Shown here: positions 14,158 through 23,529 of the stretch, piece after piece
Layout of the letters: each line of letters opens with the position of its first letter
How positions within the stretch are numbered: the stretch's first letter is position 1
DNA from: Desulfonema limicola
GTDB taxonomy: Bacteria > Desulfobacterota > Desulfobacteria > Desulfobacterales > RPRI01
Direction: 5' to 3'
NCBI GenBank assembly: GCA_020723255.1
Contig: DYJH01000014.1
Span: 1 to 37,346 of the forward strand
Length of the DNA: 37,346 bases
Made by a program: the position numbers and the translations under genes
Notes under the pieces: generated by a model
Seen by the model: the letters and a program-made list of their open reading frames with translations, nothing else
Told to the model about the DNA's origin: nothing
Database searches by the model: none

Positions 14158-16374
14158 ATGGATGAGATGAGTAAAAGTAAAGTAGTGCGCACGGCGTGTG
14201 CTCTGGGTGATGGCGTAACATGCGGTCTGGCAGTAGAGGTGATCAACGGTGTTATGACTAAAGTCAGTGCTGCTGATATGCCCAACCCGGCAGATCGGGG
14301 TGCCTGCAGTAAAGGACTTGCCTCAATGGAGCTGGTTTATCATAAAGATCGCCTCCGTTATCCCCTTAAACGCACAGGAAAACGGGGAGATGGCAAGTGG
14401 GAACGCATTTCCTGGGAGGAAGCTCTGGATGACATTGCGTGCAAACTAAAAGAAATTGCAAAAAAATACGAATCAAGATCAATTGCCTGGATCACTAGAG
14501 GTTCTCCGGCAGAGCTCAAAGGAGGAGGGTATATACGGCTGGCAAGTCTGATCAAGGGGAGCAGGGTTAGTATTATTGGTTTTGGTGACTCGGCTGCCCC
14601 CTGTGCCGATCTTGCTAACTTTGGATGTATTTTCGGAGACGCCCATCTTAGCCGTATAGAAGAACCTGAACTTACAATCGTTTGGGGGCAAAATCCTGAT
14701 GTAACCGATTGGAGGCGTATGCACCGGATCATGCAGTCCAGGAAAAAGGGCTGCAAAGTGATAGTTATCGATCCTCGCCGCACGAGCACGGCTTCCAAAA
14801 TTGCTGATGAGTATATCCCCATAAGACCAGGAACCGATGCCGCGCTGGCTCTGGCAATGATTCACGTAGTTTTGGAACAAGAACGTCAGGATAAACGGTT
14901 TATAACCGATAATACCGTTGGCCCTTTGCTGGTGAGGAGTGATAATGGTTTTCTGTTGCGGGAGAGCGACCTGACAGAGCTTGGAAGTTGGCAGCGATTC
15001 ATGGTTTTTGATGCAAACACCGAGACCGTGCAGCCCTGCGATGCTCCTGGCATCATGCCTTCGATTTACGGCTGCTGTTCCATCGCTGGTATTGAATGCC
15101 GACCGGCATATCAGCTGTTGGCAGACATGGTTAAAGAATATACACCGGCAAGGGTGTCTGAAATCACTGGTATTCCACATGATGTCATTATACGCCTGGC
15201 AACAGCCTATGGTGTCAAAAAACCATCGTCTATCCATCGAGGTTGGGGATTCCAACGGACTTTTCACGGCGATCTGACGTGCCGAGCGATAAATACTTTA
15301 GCTGCGATCACCGGCAATATTAATCTACATATACCATCACGTTTTACTCTTAATATGGATTTTTCTGTCCCGGGCGGGCCCTATACGAATATACCGATAA
15401 TGTCTCTCTATAATCAGATTGCCAAACAGAAGCCCTTTCCTATTAAGGCAATATGGTTTTCCGCTAAAAACTTTGTCAGTCAGTTGCCAAACCAGAATAG
15501 GATCGTGAACGAGCTATTTCCTATGCTGGACCTTATAGTGGTTTCCGATATCTTTATGACAGCAACGGCGAAATATGCTGATTATGTATTACCGGCAAGT
15601 TCACCGTTCGAATATACAGATTTGCTTTGCGGCCTGGTTAATTGGACCAACTATCTGCATTTGCAGCAGAAAGTAATAGAGCCTTTATACGAAACCAAGC
15701 CAGATTTTCAAATAGCAGCCGAGTTGGGCCGGAAGATGGGATTTGGGGAGTATTTTGACAAGACTGAGGAGGAATATTTAGAAGGGATCCTGACTTCGGA
15801 TCATCCGACTATGGAAGGCATATCATTGGAGAGGTTGAAAGCAGGTCCTGTGGCGGAAAGACTAATTGACAGCCCACAGAAATTTGCTACTTCCACCGGC
15901 AGAATCGAATTCTATGTGGAAAAGCTGAAAGAGTTTGGCCAGGAACTGCCGGTTTACCTTGAACCGGTGGAGAGCGCTCGCAGTGCGAAAGCAAAAGTAT
16001 ATCCCCTTTCTCTTCTCACTTCCCATCCACGCTATCGGGTGCATACTGCAATGGCCAATTGCCCCAGTCTTCTGAAAAATGATCCCGAACCCACGCTGCA
16101 GATCAATCCGGAAGATGCCAGAAAGCGGAATATAAAGGATGGAGATGTTGTTCGTGTTTTCAACAACCTGGGGCAGGTCAAGGTAAAAGCGTTACTAAGT
16201 GAGGATATAAAGCCCGGGGTGGTTAATATCGATCAAGGCTGGTGGCCTGAACACTATATTGAAGGCCATATAAACGAATTAACCCACGATATGATAAATC
16301 AGGCGCAAGCGGCTATTTTCGAACCCAATGCTGCCTTTTGCGATGTCCTTGTGGAAGTGGAAAAGATGCTATGA
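14158..16374 (+). CDS. DMSO-reductase-family molybdo/tungsto-enzyme A (Asp-substituted FeS motif)
   Basis: This 738-aa molybdopterin oxidoreductase is full length. The N-terminal Fe-S region reads C14-x3-D18-x3-C22-x27-C50, so Asp replaces one of the four usual Cys. Typical family segments follow: LRYPLKR, KWERISWEEALDDIA, VWGQNPDVTDWRR, VIDPRRT and IRPGTDAALALAM. The C-terminal molybdopterin-dinucleotide-binding domain contains TSHPRYRVHT and INPEDARKR. A Cys in GDSAAPCADL (~157) is a candidate metal ligand. No dedicated electron-transfer subunit is adjacent, as in monomeric acetylene hydratase and unlike most respiratory relatives. No Tat signal is present, so it is cytoplasmic. It could be a redox enzyme using free ferredoxin or a non-redox hydratase/transhydroxylase-like enzyme. 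Closest relatives in the window are C and D. Confidence 0.85.
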   Translation: MDEMSKSKVVRTACALGDGVTCGLAVEVINGVMTKVSAADMPNPADRGACSKGLASMELVYHKDRLRYPLKRTGKRGDGKWERISWEEALDDIACKLKEIAKKYESRSIAWITRGSPAELKGGGYIRLASLIKGSRVSIIGFGDSAAPCADLANFGCIFGDAHLSRIEEPELTIVWGQNPDVTDWRRMHRIMQSRKKGCKVIVIDPRRTSTASKIADEYIPIRPGTDAALALAMIHVVLEQERQDKRFITDNTVGPLLVRSDNGFLLRESDLTELGSWQRFMVFDANTETVQPCDAPGIMPSIYGCCSIAGIECRPAYQLLADMVKEYTPARVSEITGIPHDVIIRLATAYGVKKPSSIHRGWGFQRTFHGDLTCRAINTLAAITGNINLHIPSRFTLNMDFSVPGGPYTNIPIMSLYNQIAKQKPFPIKAIWFSAKNFVSQLPNQNRIVNELFPMLDLIVVSDIFMTATAKYADYVLPASSPFEYTDLLCGLVNWTNYLHLQQKVIEPLYETKPDFQIAAELGRKMGFGEYFDKTEEEYLEGILTSDHPTMEGISLERLKAGPVAERLIDSPQKFATSTGRIEFYVEKLKEFGQELPVYLEPVESARSAKAKVYPLSLLTSHPRYRVHTAMANCPSLLKNDPEPTLQINPEDARKRNIKDGDVVRVFNNLGQVKVKALLSEDIKPGVVNIDQGWWPEHYIEGHINELTHDMINQAQAAIFEPNAAFCDVLVEVEKML

Positions 16375-16473
16375 AATGATTTCAAGCTTGAATGCACAAG
16401 AGCAAAGAGGACAGAGCATTGTCATGAATAAATATTCTAATGCTTGTTACAATTATCCTGAAAGCGAACAGTG

Positions 16474-18849
16474 ATGGCAAAGAAAACAGTGATAACTTCT
16501 TGTGCAGGTGAAGGATGTCACGGTGGGTGTCTGCACAAGGCTCATGTTGAAGACGGGAAGATCCTAAAGATAAAACGTCTAATTTATCCTGATGGTCAAC
16601 AGGATACTATATGTATGAAAGGCTTGGCTGGGGCCCGTTTCCCTTACAATCACGACAGATTAAAGTATCCTCTCAAGCGGGCAGGCAAGAGAGGGGAGGG
16701 GAAATGGGAAAGAATCACATGGGAGCAGGCGCTTGATGAGATAGCCGATAAGTTGAAGAAGATCAGGGCGGAACATGGGCCACAGGCGATCGGTATGATG
16801 CCTTGTCCAAATAGCATGTCTCCATTTAATGGAATCCAACATATTCTGGGAAAAAGGTTTCTGCATCTTATGCAGGCTGTCAACTTGGATAATACATTGG
16901 GGATAGACTCCAACTCCTATTTTGCCGATTACTTCACCATGGGTTCAATAATCGGCGCTTACCAGGATCCTGAATCTCTTTTAGAGGGTAATACAAGTTA
17001 TATGATCGTCTGGGGAACCAATCCGGCGGAAATGGCTCCCAGGTGTTGGGAATGTATCCGGAAAGCCCAGAAGAAAGGAGCAAAATTGGTCGATATCGGT
17101 TTGCTCTTCGACCGGACGGCAAAGGCGTCCGATTGGTGGATTCCGGTTCAGGCAGGCAGCGACGGAGCGATAGCCCTATCCATGATTAATATCATTATTA
17201 GCGAAAAACTCTATGATGAAAACTATATCATGAAGTATACCAATGGTTCTTTCCTTGTTCGGACGGATAATGGAAAATTGTTGCGGGAGAGCGATTTATC
17301 CTCTGGAGGATCAGAGAAGAAATATCTCGTTTGGGATACGATCTCGGATTGTGTCCGATCCATCGAACCACGGCTAAGTAATCCAGAGGGAATAAAACCA
17401 GCATTGATGGGCACTTATAGACTGGCCATGATCGAGTGCAAGCCGGCCTTCCAACTATTGTCGGAGCTGGCCGCCGTTTATCCGCCAGAAGAGGCGGCAG
17501 CCATAGCAAATGTTTCCGCCGCTATAATAAAGACTCTGGCACAAGAATACGCGGCAGCAAAACCGGCTGCGATTTTGGTGGACCATGGTTTGCGCTATCT
17601 AAACAGCGGTAATACCCACCGTGCAATAAACACCTTAGGAGCTATAACCGGCAATACAGGACAATTAGGTGGAGGGACAGTGCGCGGGTTGTGGGCATCG
17701 CCAAAAAGGCTTGTGAGACCTAACCTTTTTTCAATTTTGCATGCCACCGATGCGCGAGCCGCCTCTGCCCCTTTATCGCATATTCTCCAATCCATAATTA
17801 ATGGCAATAGTGATTCAATCAAGGCGTGGATAAATTACGGCTGGAACTTTCTGCATACCTATCCTAATCCGAGGCGGTGGATCGAAGAGATATTGCCAAA
17901 TATTGATCTTTTAGTAGTTAACGATATCTTTATGACTGCAACTGCGGAATATGGTGACTACATTCTGCCGGACTGCACTCTCTTTGAACGGGAAGATGTG
18001 GTCATTGGCAATAAAGGGCATATCGTTTACCTGGAGAAGGCTATCGACCCTCTCTATGAATGCAGGCCGCCTCTGTATTTTTGGAGTGAGCTTGCTAAAA
18101 GAGTAGGTTTGGGAGAGTATTTTGACAAGACATTTGAAGAATGGCTTTCATTATGGCTGGATTCCCAAGATCCATCGATTGCAGGAATACAGCCGCCACT
18201 AAGTGTAGAACGGCTCAAAAGCGAGAAGATTGTCCGGGCAAATGTATCAGAATGTCCCTCCAAGCCATGGTTTTCCACTAAATTTATGACTCCTTCTGGA
18301 AGACTGGAGTTTTATAACGAAGATCTCTTGCAGGCAGGTGATGCTTTGCCGGTATTTCGCGAGCAGATGGAGAGCCCCCGCTCGGCTCTGGCTGAGAAGT
18401 ATCCCCTGGTATTTAACACGGCAAACAACAGACACTTCATGCACTCTTTATTTGCCAACGATTCAGATATGCTGGTTCGGTACCTGAAGGAGCCTTATCT
18501 CAGTATTAACAATATTGATGCGCGAAAACGAAATATTATGAACGGCGACGTGGTAAGCGTTTATAACGACCGGGGTAGTTTTAAAGTGAAAGCACGAATC
18601 TGTGATGACGTTCCTGCGGGAGTGGTCAATATTCCCCATGGATGGTGGCCGAAGCAATTTATTGAGGGCCATCTTCAGGATATCATCCCTTCTCTTGCTA
18701 CTCCGAGCATAAGGGATGAGGCCCGGGAAGTCTATTGGTCAGTGGCCCGTGAGCGAGAAATGATCAGTCCTATACCTATACTTGACAGCCAATTCGCCTA
18801 TTCCCCGGATACCATCTTCGATTGCCTTTGCGAAGTCAAAAAGTGCTGA
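16474..18849 (+). CDS. DMSO-reductase-family molybdo/tungsto-enzyme B (complete 4-Cys motif)
   Basis: This 791-aa protein starts at ATG 16474 (GTG 16471 is immediately in front); the RBS is weak. It belongs to the same superfamily as A, C and D but is more divergent. It keeps all four cluster ligands (C10-x4-C15-x3-C19-x27-C47). Conserved segments include LKYPLKRAGKRGEGKWERI, VWGTNPAEMAPRCWE and AGSDGAIALSM. The region aligned with the candidate metal-ligand Cys of the paralogs reads DSNSYFADYF and lacks Cys, so the metal ligand may be Ser or absent. The C-terminal domain has NNRHFMHS and GDVVSVYNDRG. It is inserted between the two lipocalin/molybdo-enzyme pairs. Cytoplasmic (no leader). Reaction unknown. 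Confidence 0.84.
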   Translation: MAKKTVITSCAGEGCHGGCLHKAHVEDGKILKIKRLIYPDGQQDTICMKGLAGARFPYNHDRLKYPLKRAGKRGEGKWERITWEQALDEIADKLKKIRAEHGPQAIGMMPCPNSMSPFNGIQHILGKRFLHLMQAVNLDNTLGIDSNSYFADYFTMGSIIGAYQDPESLLEGNTSYMIVWGTNPAEMAPRCWECIRKAQKKGAKLVDIGLLFDRTAKASDWWIPVQAGSDGAIALSMINIIISEKLYDENYIMKYTNGSFLVRTDNGKLLRESDLSSGGSEKKYLVWDTISDCVRSIEPRLSNPEGIKPALMGTYRLAMIECKPAFQLLSELAAVYPPEEAAAIANVSAAIIKTLAQEYAAAKPAAILVDHGLRYLNSGNTHRAINTLGAITGNTGQLGGGTVRGLWASPKRLVRPNLFSILHATDARAASAPLSHILQSIINGNSDSIKAWINYGWNFLHTYPNPRRWIEEILPNIDLLVVNDIFMTATAEYGDYILPDCTLFEREDVVIGNKGHIVYLEKAIDPLYECRPPLYFWSELAKRVGLGEYFDKTFEEWLSLWLDSQDPSIAGIQPPLSVERLKSEKIVRANVSECPSKPWFSTKFMTPSGRLEFYNEDLLQAGDALPVFREQMESPRSALAEKYPLVFNTANNRHFMHSLFANDSDMLVRYLKEPYLSINNIDARKRNIMNGDVVSVYNDRGSFKVKARICDDVPAGVVNIPHGWWPKQFIEGHLQDIIPSLATPSIRDEAREVYWSVAREREMISPIPILDSQFAYSPDTIFDCLCEVKKC

Positions 18850-18901
18850 AGATATGCCATGAGGTCCGAAGGATATTTGGGAATTAAATAAGGGTGACGC
18901 A

Positions 18902-19245
18902 ATGAAAACTGAAAGAAAAGGCATCAGTGATGTAAAACTGTATGAGGACATGAGTCATGTGGAGGAATTGCCCAAAGGCGGTGACTTCATGGAACTGAAC
19001 GGCACCCTGATAATGGGTGAGTCACAGAACTATGATATGTTTTTGCTTGTCATTGCTTGGCGCGTTGGTGGAGGAAAAAAAGGCAGATGGATGGTTGATG
19101 ATGTTCTTATGGGACTGACCACGTTTGCGATGACTCCTCAGGCCGTATTTTTCTGCAAGATGGTCATAATGTCGCCATTGATAATACATTGACCTATGCA
19201 GAGCGGAGTATGGCTTTTGTGCCCTTCGGAGCGGGAGCACCCTGA
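18902..19245 (+). pseudogene. Collapsed second copy of the 13065 lipocalin-like gene
   Basis: The first ~80 codons match the 13065 protein closely (MKTERKGISDV, DFMELNGTL, VGGGKKGRWMVD). The frame then runs out at 19192. In the next frame GRIFLQDGHN to FGAGAP and TGA (19243-19245) aligns without gaps to the last 34 residues of the 352-aa protein (GHAFFPDGRN to ASGAP). Residues ~81-318 are therefore missing (about 714 nt) and the junction is frameshifted. The 96-aa ORF in the track is this broken N-terminus. It still stands 35 nt in front of a molybdo-enzyme gene, mirroring the intact pair at 13065/14158. Confidence 0.85.
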
Positions 19246-19280
19246 TCCCCTGATTGTCCTATTTTTGGAGGTATCTTGTT

Positions 19281-21497
19281 ATGGATGTGGTGAGTGAAAA
19301 TAAAGTAGTCCGCACGGTCTGCACTGTAATGGATGTGTTTGCATGTGGATTATCTGCGGAAGTTAAAAATGGGGTTATTACCAAAATAAGACCTGCTGAT
19401 ATACCTGACCCGGATTACCGGGGCGCCTGCAGAAAAGGACTTGCCGCCGCTGAACTTGTTTATCACAAGGACCGTCTTCGTTACCCGTTGAAACGTATCG
19501 GGAAAAGGGGAGAAGGCAAGTGGGAACGAATCTCCTGGGATGAAGCCATGGATGATATTGCAGGCAAGCTTAAGGAGATTGCACAAAGATACGAATCCAG
19601 GTCAATTGCATGGGCCGTTAAAGGATTTCCGGAAACACTCAAAGTTGGTGGATATTTAAGACTGGCAAGCCTGCTTAAGGGAAGTAGGGTGAGCCTGGTC
19701 GGCTTAGGAGACTCGGCCGCACCATGTGCAGATTTTGTTTCCTTCGGCTGTATGTTTGGTGATGCTCATCTTAGCCGCGTAGAAGACCCAAAATTTACCA
19801 TCGTTTGGGGCCAGAATCCCGATATAACTGATTGGCGGCGTATGCGCAGGATAACCGAATCCAGAAAGAAAGGCTGCAAAGTAGTTGTTATTGATCCCCG
19901 CCGCACAAGTACAGCTTCCAGAGCTGCCGATGAGTATATCCCCATAAGACCTGGAACTGATACGGCGCTGGCCTTGGCAATGATCCACGTAATTTTGGCC
20001 CAGGGACTGCAGGATGAGCGATTTATTGCTGAGAATACTATAGGCCCTTTGCTGGTGAGGAGTGATAATGGTTTGCTGCTGCGGGAGAGCGATATAGTTG
20101 AGGGTGAAAGCCAGCAGCGGTTCATGGCGCTTGATGCAAATACCGGGGCAGTGCAAGTCGCTGACACCCAGGAGGTAAAGCCTGTGCTCACGGGCATCTG
20201 TTCTCCGGAAGGCATTGAATGCCGGCCGGCATATCAGTTGCTGGCCGACATGGTCCAGGAATATACCCCGGAAAGGGTATCTGAAATTACTGAGATTCCG
20301 GTTGATGCTATCAGACGTCTGGCTGTTGATTATTCCGTCCAAAAGCCGGCTTCTATCCATCGGGGATGGGGATTGCAGCGGACTTTCCATGGCGATTTGA
20401 CTTGCCGGGCGCTGAACACATTGGCGGCAATTACCGGTAATTTAAATATGCATATACCGTTATCCTTTATTGAGATAAGCAGTGCTTTCACCATCCCTGA
20501 CGGACGCTGTACGAGTATCCCGGCAATGAAGATATACGACCAGATAGATAATCAGAAGCCTTTTCCCATAAAGGCGCTATGGTTCGCATTTAATAACTTT
20601 ATCAGTCAGGCTTCCAATCAGAAAAGGATTGTGAATGATTTGTTGCCGAAGCTTGAACTTGTTGTTGTTTCCGACTTGTTTATGACTGAAACTGCCAAAT
20701 ATGCCGATTATGTATTGCCTACATGTTCGCCCTTTGAATGTTCGGACCTGCACTATGGCCTATTGAGTTGGACAAACTATATGCATTTACAGCAGAAAGT
20801 AATAGAACCATTATATGAGTCAAAGTCCGATTTTCAGATAGCGGCCGAACTGGGCAGAAAGATGGGTTTTGGAAAGTACTTCAATAAGACCGAAGAACAA
20901 TATATGGAGGAAATTCTTTCTGCGGCTCATCCTTTGTTTGAAGGCATCTCTCTGGAGAGGTTGAAGGCAGAGCCCGTGCCGGAGAGGATCATGGATAAAG
21001 CTCATAAACTTAGGACTCCCACCGGCAGGGTAGAATTCTACGTGGAAAAACTGAAACCGGTCGGTCAGGAGTTGCCGGTTTACATTGAACCGTTAGAGAG
21101 CGTCCGCAGCAAAAAGGCTAAAGAATTCCCTCTTTCTCTTCTGACATCCCATCCCCGTTATCGGGTACACACAATGATGGGTAATTACCCCAGTCTTCTA
21201 AAAAACGACCCCGAACCTACGCTTCAGATCAATCCGGCTGATGCCAAACAACGCAAAGTAAAGGATGGAGATGTAGTTCGTGTTTTCAACAACTTAGGGC
21301 AGGTCAAAGTAAAAGCGGTGCTAAGTGAGGATATAAAGCCAGGTATTGTCAACATCGATGAAGGTTGGTGGTCTGAACAGTATATAGATGGACATATAAA
21401 CGAATTGACCCACGATATGATTAATCCTGCGCAAGCGGCTATTTTCGAACCGAATGCCGCATATTGTGATGTTCTCGTAGAAGTGGAAAAAATATAG
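19281..21497 (+). CDS. DMSO-reductase-family molybdo/tungsto-enzyme C (Asp-substituted FeS motif)
   Basis: This 738-aa protein is the same length as A and its closest relative. ATG 19281 is chosen (GGAGGT upstream, alignment with A); the track start at TTG 19254 lies before the RBS. The N-terminal motif is C14-x3-D18-x3-C22-x27-C50, again with Asp for Cys. GDSAAPCADF retains the candidate metal-ligand Cys. Shared blocks include VWGQNPDITDWRR, VIDPRRTSTASR, HRGWGLQRTFHGDLTCRA and the C-terminal TSHPRYRVHTMMGNYPSLLK. It is paired with the collapsed lipocalin-like gene, so the pair is a duplicate of 13065-16374. Divergence from A is spread throughout, indicating an old duplication rather than a recent copy. 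Cytoplasmic; reaction unknown. Confidence 0.85.
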   Translation: MDVVSENKVVRTVCTVMDVFACGLSAEVKNGVITKIRPADIPDPDYRGACRKGLAAAELVYHKDRLRYPLKRIGKRGEGKWERISWDEAMDDIAGKLKEIAQRYESRSIAWAVKGFPETLKVGGYLRLASLLKGSRVSLVGLGDSAAPCADFVSFGCMFGDAHLSRVEDPKFTIVWGQNPDITDWRRMRRITESRKKGCKVVVIDPRRTSTASRAADEYIPIRPGTDTALALAMIHVILAQGLQDERFIAENTIGPLLVRSDNGLLLRESDIVEGESQQRFMALDANTGAVQVADTQEVKPVLTGICSPEGIECRPAYQLLADMVQEYTPERVSEITEIPVDAIRRLAVDYSVQKPASIHRGWGLQRTFHGDLTCRALNTLAAITGNLNMHIPLSFIEISSAFTIPDGRCTSIPAMKIYDQIDNQKPFPIKALWFAFNNFISQASNQKRIVNDLLPKLELVVVSDLFMTETAKYADYVLPTCSPFECSDLHYGLLSWTNYMHLQQKVIEPLYESKSDFQIAAELGRKMGFGKYFNKTEEQYMEEILSAAHPLFEGISLERLKAEPVPERIMDKAHKLRTPTGRVEFYVEKLKPVGQELPVYIEPLESVRSKKAKEFPLSLLTSHPRYRVHTMMGNYPSLLKNDPEPTLQINPADAKQRKVKDGDVVRVFNNLGQVKVKAVLSEDIKPGIVNIDEGWWSEQYIDGHINELTHDMINPAQAAIFEPNAAYCDVLVEVEKI

Positions 21498-21603
21498 CAA
21501 CGATATACAACTATAGAATATTTTGGTGCTAAATGTAACAAGCCGTTAAAATATATTGTGAATGATTACATTAAAAACTTTCTATAGAACAAGGAGGTGG
21601 ACT

Positions 21604-22662
21604 ATGGCATATCGGGTCATCCAATGGGCAACCGGGCACATGGCTAAAATGGCTGCTAAAGCTATGGCACAAAGGCCTGAATATGAAATTGTCGGCGGCT
21701 TTGTATACAATAAAGAAAAAGTTGGAAAAGACCTGGGTGAAATATGCGGCACCCGCAACCTTGGTATTAAGGCAACGAATAACCGGGAAACGATCTTTAA
21801 TACGGAAGCAGATTGTGTGCTTTTCCTGGCGGGAGCGGAAAACGATAATTTGGCTGCCCTGCAGGATGTCTGTGATCTTCTTTCGTCGGGGAAAAATGTT
21901 ATAACAACATCGGTTGAATTTATTTATCCCAAAGCCATGGGTGCTGAATTTGAACAACGGATAGTGAATGCATGTAAACAGGGGCGCAGTACCTTTCATG
22001 GTCTTGGCGTGGCTCCCGGCTTTGGGGCTGAATCTATGGCGCTGTTGCTGACGAGGCTGTCAAACCGTATTGATCAATTAATATTTTATGAAACATTTCA
22101 TTATGACAAATACCCGAGTAAATTCCAGATGTTTGACCTTATGGGGTTTGGTTACGCTCCTGATGACCCTGCTCCATTATTTAGCAACCTTGAGATTGTT
22201 GGCCACGTATGGAAACATTCGGCAATGTTGGTGGCAGACACTGTCGGCCTTAAGATTGATAAGATAGAGAACTTTCGTAATGTTGCTATAGCGGACAAGG
22301 ATTTTAATGTGGCAGCAGGTTTGATTCGCAAGGGAACCGTGGGAGCAATGAATTTCGGTACACGGATCATATCCGGAGGAAAACCACGAATTATCATGCA
22401 GCATTATACGCGAATGGACCCAAATCTTGCGCCGGAATGGCCTGTTGGCGATGGTTACTGGACAATTGTTATCGAAGGGCTTCCTTCAATTTCCGCAACA
22501 ATTGAAATCGGTATTCACGGCGAAATTCATTCGGACCAGGCCTGTTTGGCGACAGCCATGCATGCGGTACACGCTGTTCCTTACGTCATCGAAGCTAAAC
22601 CTGGTATTCTCACTTTGGCGGAGACACCTCCTGTGTGGGGAGGAGAAGCTTTCCACAGTTAA
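21604..22662 (+). CDS. DapB-like NAD(P)-dependent dehydrogenase (amine-dehydrogenase-like)
   Basis: This 352-aa protein starts at ATG 21604 behind AAGGAGGTGG; the upstream track start at 21562 is rejected. It begins with VIQWATGHMAK, a Rossmann fold whose glycine motif is of the dihydrodipicolinate-reductase N-terminal type (W-x-T-G-x-x-A/G), followed by IVGGFVYNKEK. The C-terminal domain resembles that of 2,4-diaminopentanoate dehydrogenase and related NAD(P)H-dependent amine dehydrogenases (GLGVAPGFGAE, LPSISATIEI, TAMHAVHAVP). Members of this family recur in steroid and terpenoid catabolic clusters without a defined reaction. It lies 106 nt after enzyme C, a larger gap than most in the run, so an internal promoter is possible. 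A dehydrogenase role is likely; the substrate is unknown. Confidence 0.75.
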   Translation: MAYRVIQWATGHMAKMAAKAMAQRPEYEIVGGFVYNKEKVGKDLGEICGTRNLGIKATNNRETIFNTEADCVLFLAGAENDNLAALQDVCDLLSSGKNVITTSVEFIYPKAMGAEFEQRIVNACKQGRSTFHGLGVAPGFGAESMALLLTRLSNRIDQLIFYETFHYDKYPSKFQMFDLMGFGYAPDDPAPLFSNLEIVGHVWKHSAMLVADTVGLKIDKIENFRNVAIADKDFNVAAGLIRKGTVGAMNFGTRIISGGKPRIIMQHYTRMDPNLAPEWPVGDGYWTIVIEGLPSISATIEIGIHGEIHSDQACLATAMHAVHAVPYVIEAKPGILTLAETPPVWGGEAFHS

Positions 22663-22728
22663 TTTTATTTGAACCATAGGAAATAGCCCCGGTTGGAGGT
22701 AACAAGCTGGTAGAGATCAAAAGGAGGT

Positions 22729-23457
22729 ATGATTGTGATAAAGTCGATCGGATTCGGAAGAAAGCGAATCGGCATGAGCCACGACGAGTCATGTAGATAC
22801 CACAGAGAGGTTCATGCGCCTATGGCTAAACGGACACTTGGCGCTCGCGGTCTTAAAAAATATGTCGGCTACTATGTTGACAAGGCCTTCACCCTTTCGG
22901 GGGATGCTTTACCGGAACTGCCATGGGATAGGGTTGTCCTTGAGTGGTTAACGGATGAATTGTGGAAAGAGATGTGGACTTGGAGAAAGACAGATCCTGA
23001 GGGCATGATGTTGGCAGAGGATGAAAAGAGATACGGAGACGGAAAAACAGGGATGATGTTGCTGTATAAAGAAAACGTAATCGTAAGTTCTGAAGATGAT
23101 CGTACCGGGGTTAACGTGATTGTCCTTGCTGCCAAGAGGAGCGATTTGAGCCGTGAGGAATTTGTGAAATACCACAGTGAGAAACATGCCCCGATGGTGG
23201 CGCGGATGCTCGGCTCCCGTCTCAAAAAATATATAGCAAACTATGTATATGAGGGTCTTTCATTGGCAGATGGCATTATGCCGGCTCCACCCTACGATGT
23301 GATTGCGATTACTCAATTTGATGAAGAAGGCTGGAAGGGCATGGATGCCTGGCGAAAGACTCCTGACGGCGTGAAGTTAAAAGAGGATGAAGAGCGTTTA
23401 ATAGATCGGAATCTTGCGATTGTTCTGATCTGCCAAAAATACGCGTATATTTTATAG
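22729..23457 (+). CDS. Tandem EthD-domain protein
   Basis: This 242-aa protein contains two consecutive EthD/dimeric alpha-beta-barrel (ferredoxin-like) domains, roughly residues 1-115 and 122-242. Each has a repeated pattern: SHDESCRYHREVHAPMAKRTLGARGLKKYVGYYV versus SREEFVKYHSEKHAPMVARMLGSRLKKYIANYV, the conserved H-x-P segment of EthD. Each domain ends in a WRKTDPEG / WRKTPDG motif. EthD was named for its requirement in ethyl tert-butyl ether degradation; relatives include small cofactor-free isomerases, cyclases and oxygenases of polyketide and steroid metabolism. AAAGGAGGT abuts ATG 22729 with almost no spacer, so GTG 22735 (8 nt from the SD) is an equally good start. Function unknown. 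Confidence 0.8.
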   Translation: MIVIKSIGFGRKRIGMSHDESCRYHREVHAPMAKRTLGARGLKKYVGYYVDKAFTLSGDALPELPWDRVVLEWLTDELWKEMWTWRKTDPEGMMLAEDEKRYGDGKTGMMLLYKENVIVSSEDDRTGVNVIVLAAKRSDLSREEFVKYHSEKHAPMVARMLGSRLKKYIANYVYEGLSLADGIMPAPPYDVIAITQFDEEGWKGMDAWRKTPDGVKLKEDEERLIDRNLAIVLICQKYAYIL

Positions 23458-23529
23458 CAAAGCAAAGTTAGGGGAAGAAGGTAAGAATATTTTGAAAGTC
23501 GAACGAGCATTCAAAAGGAGGAGATTATC

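Noticed and set aside
18902-19192. A genuine 96-aa protein
   Set aside because: Its last ~15 residues are out of frame, and the true C-terminus of the parent gene is found in the next frame just downstream, so it is a deletion pseudogene.
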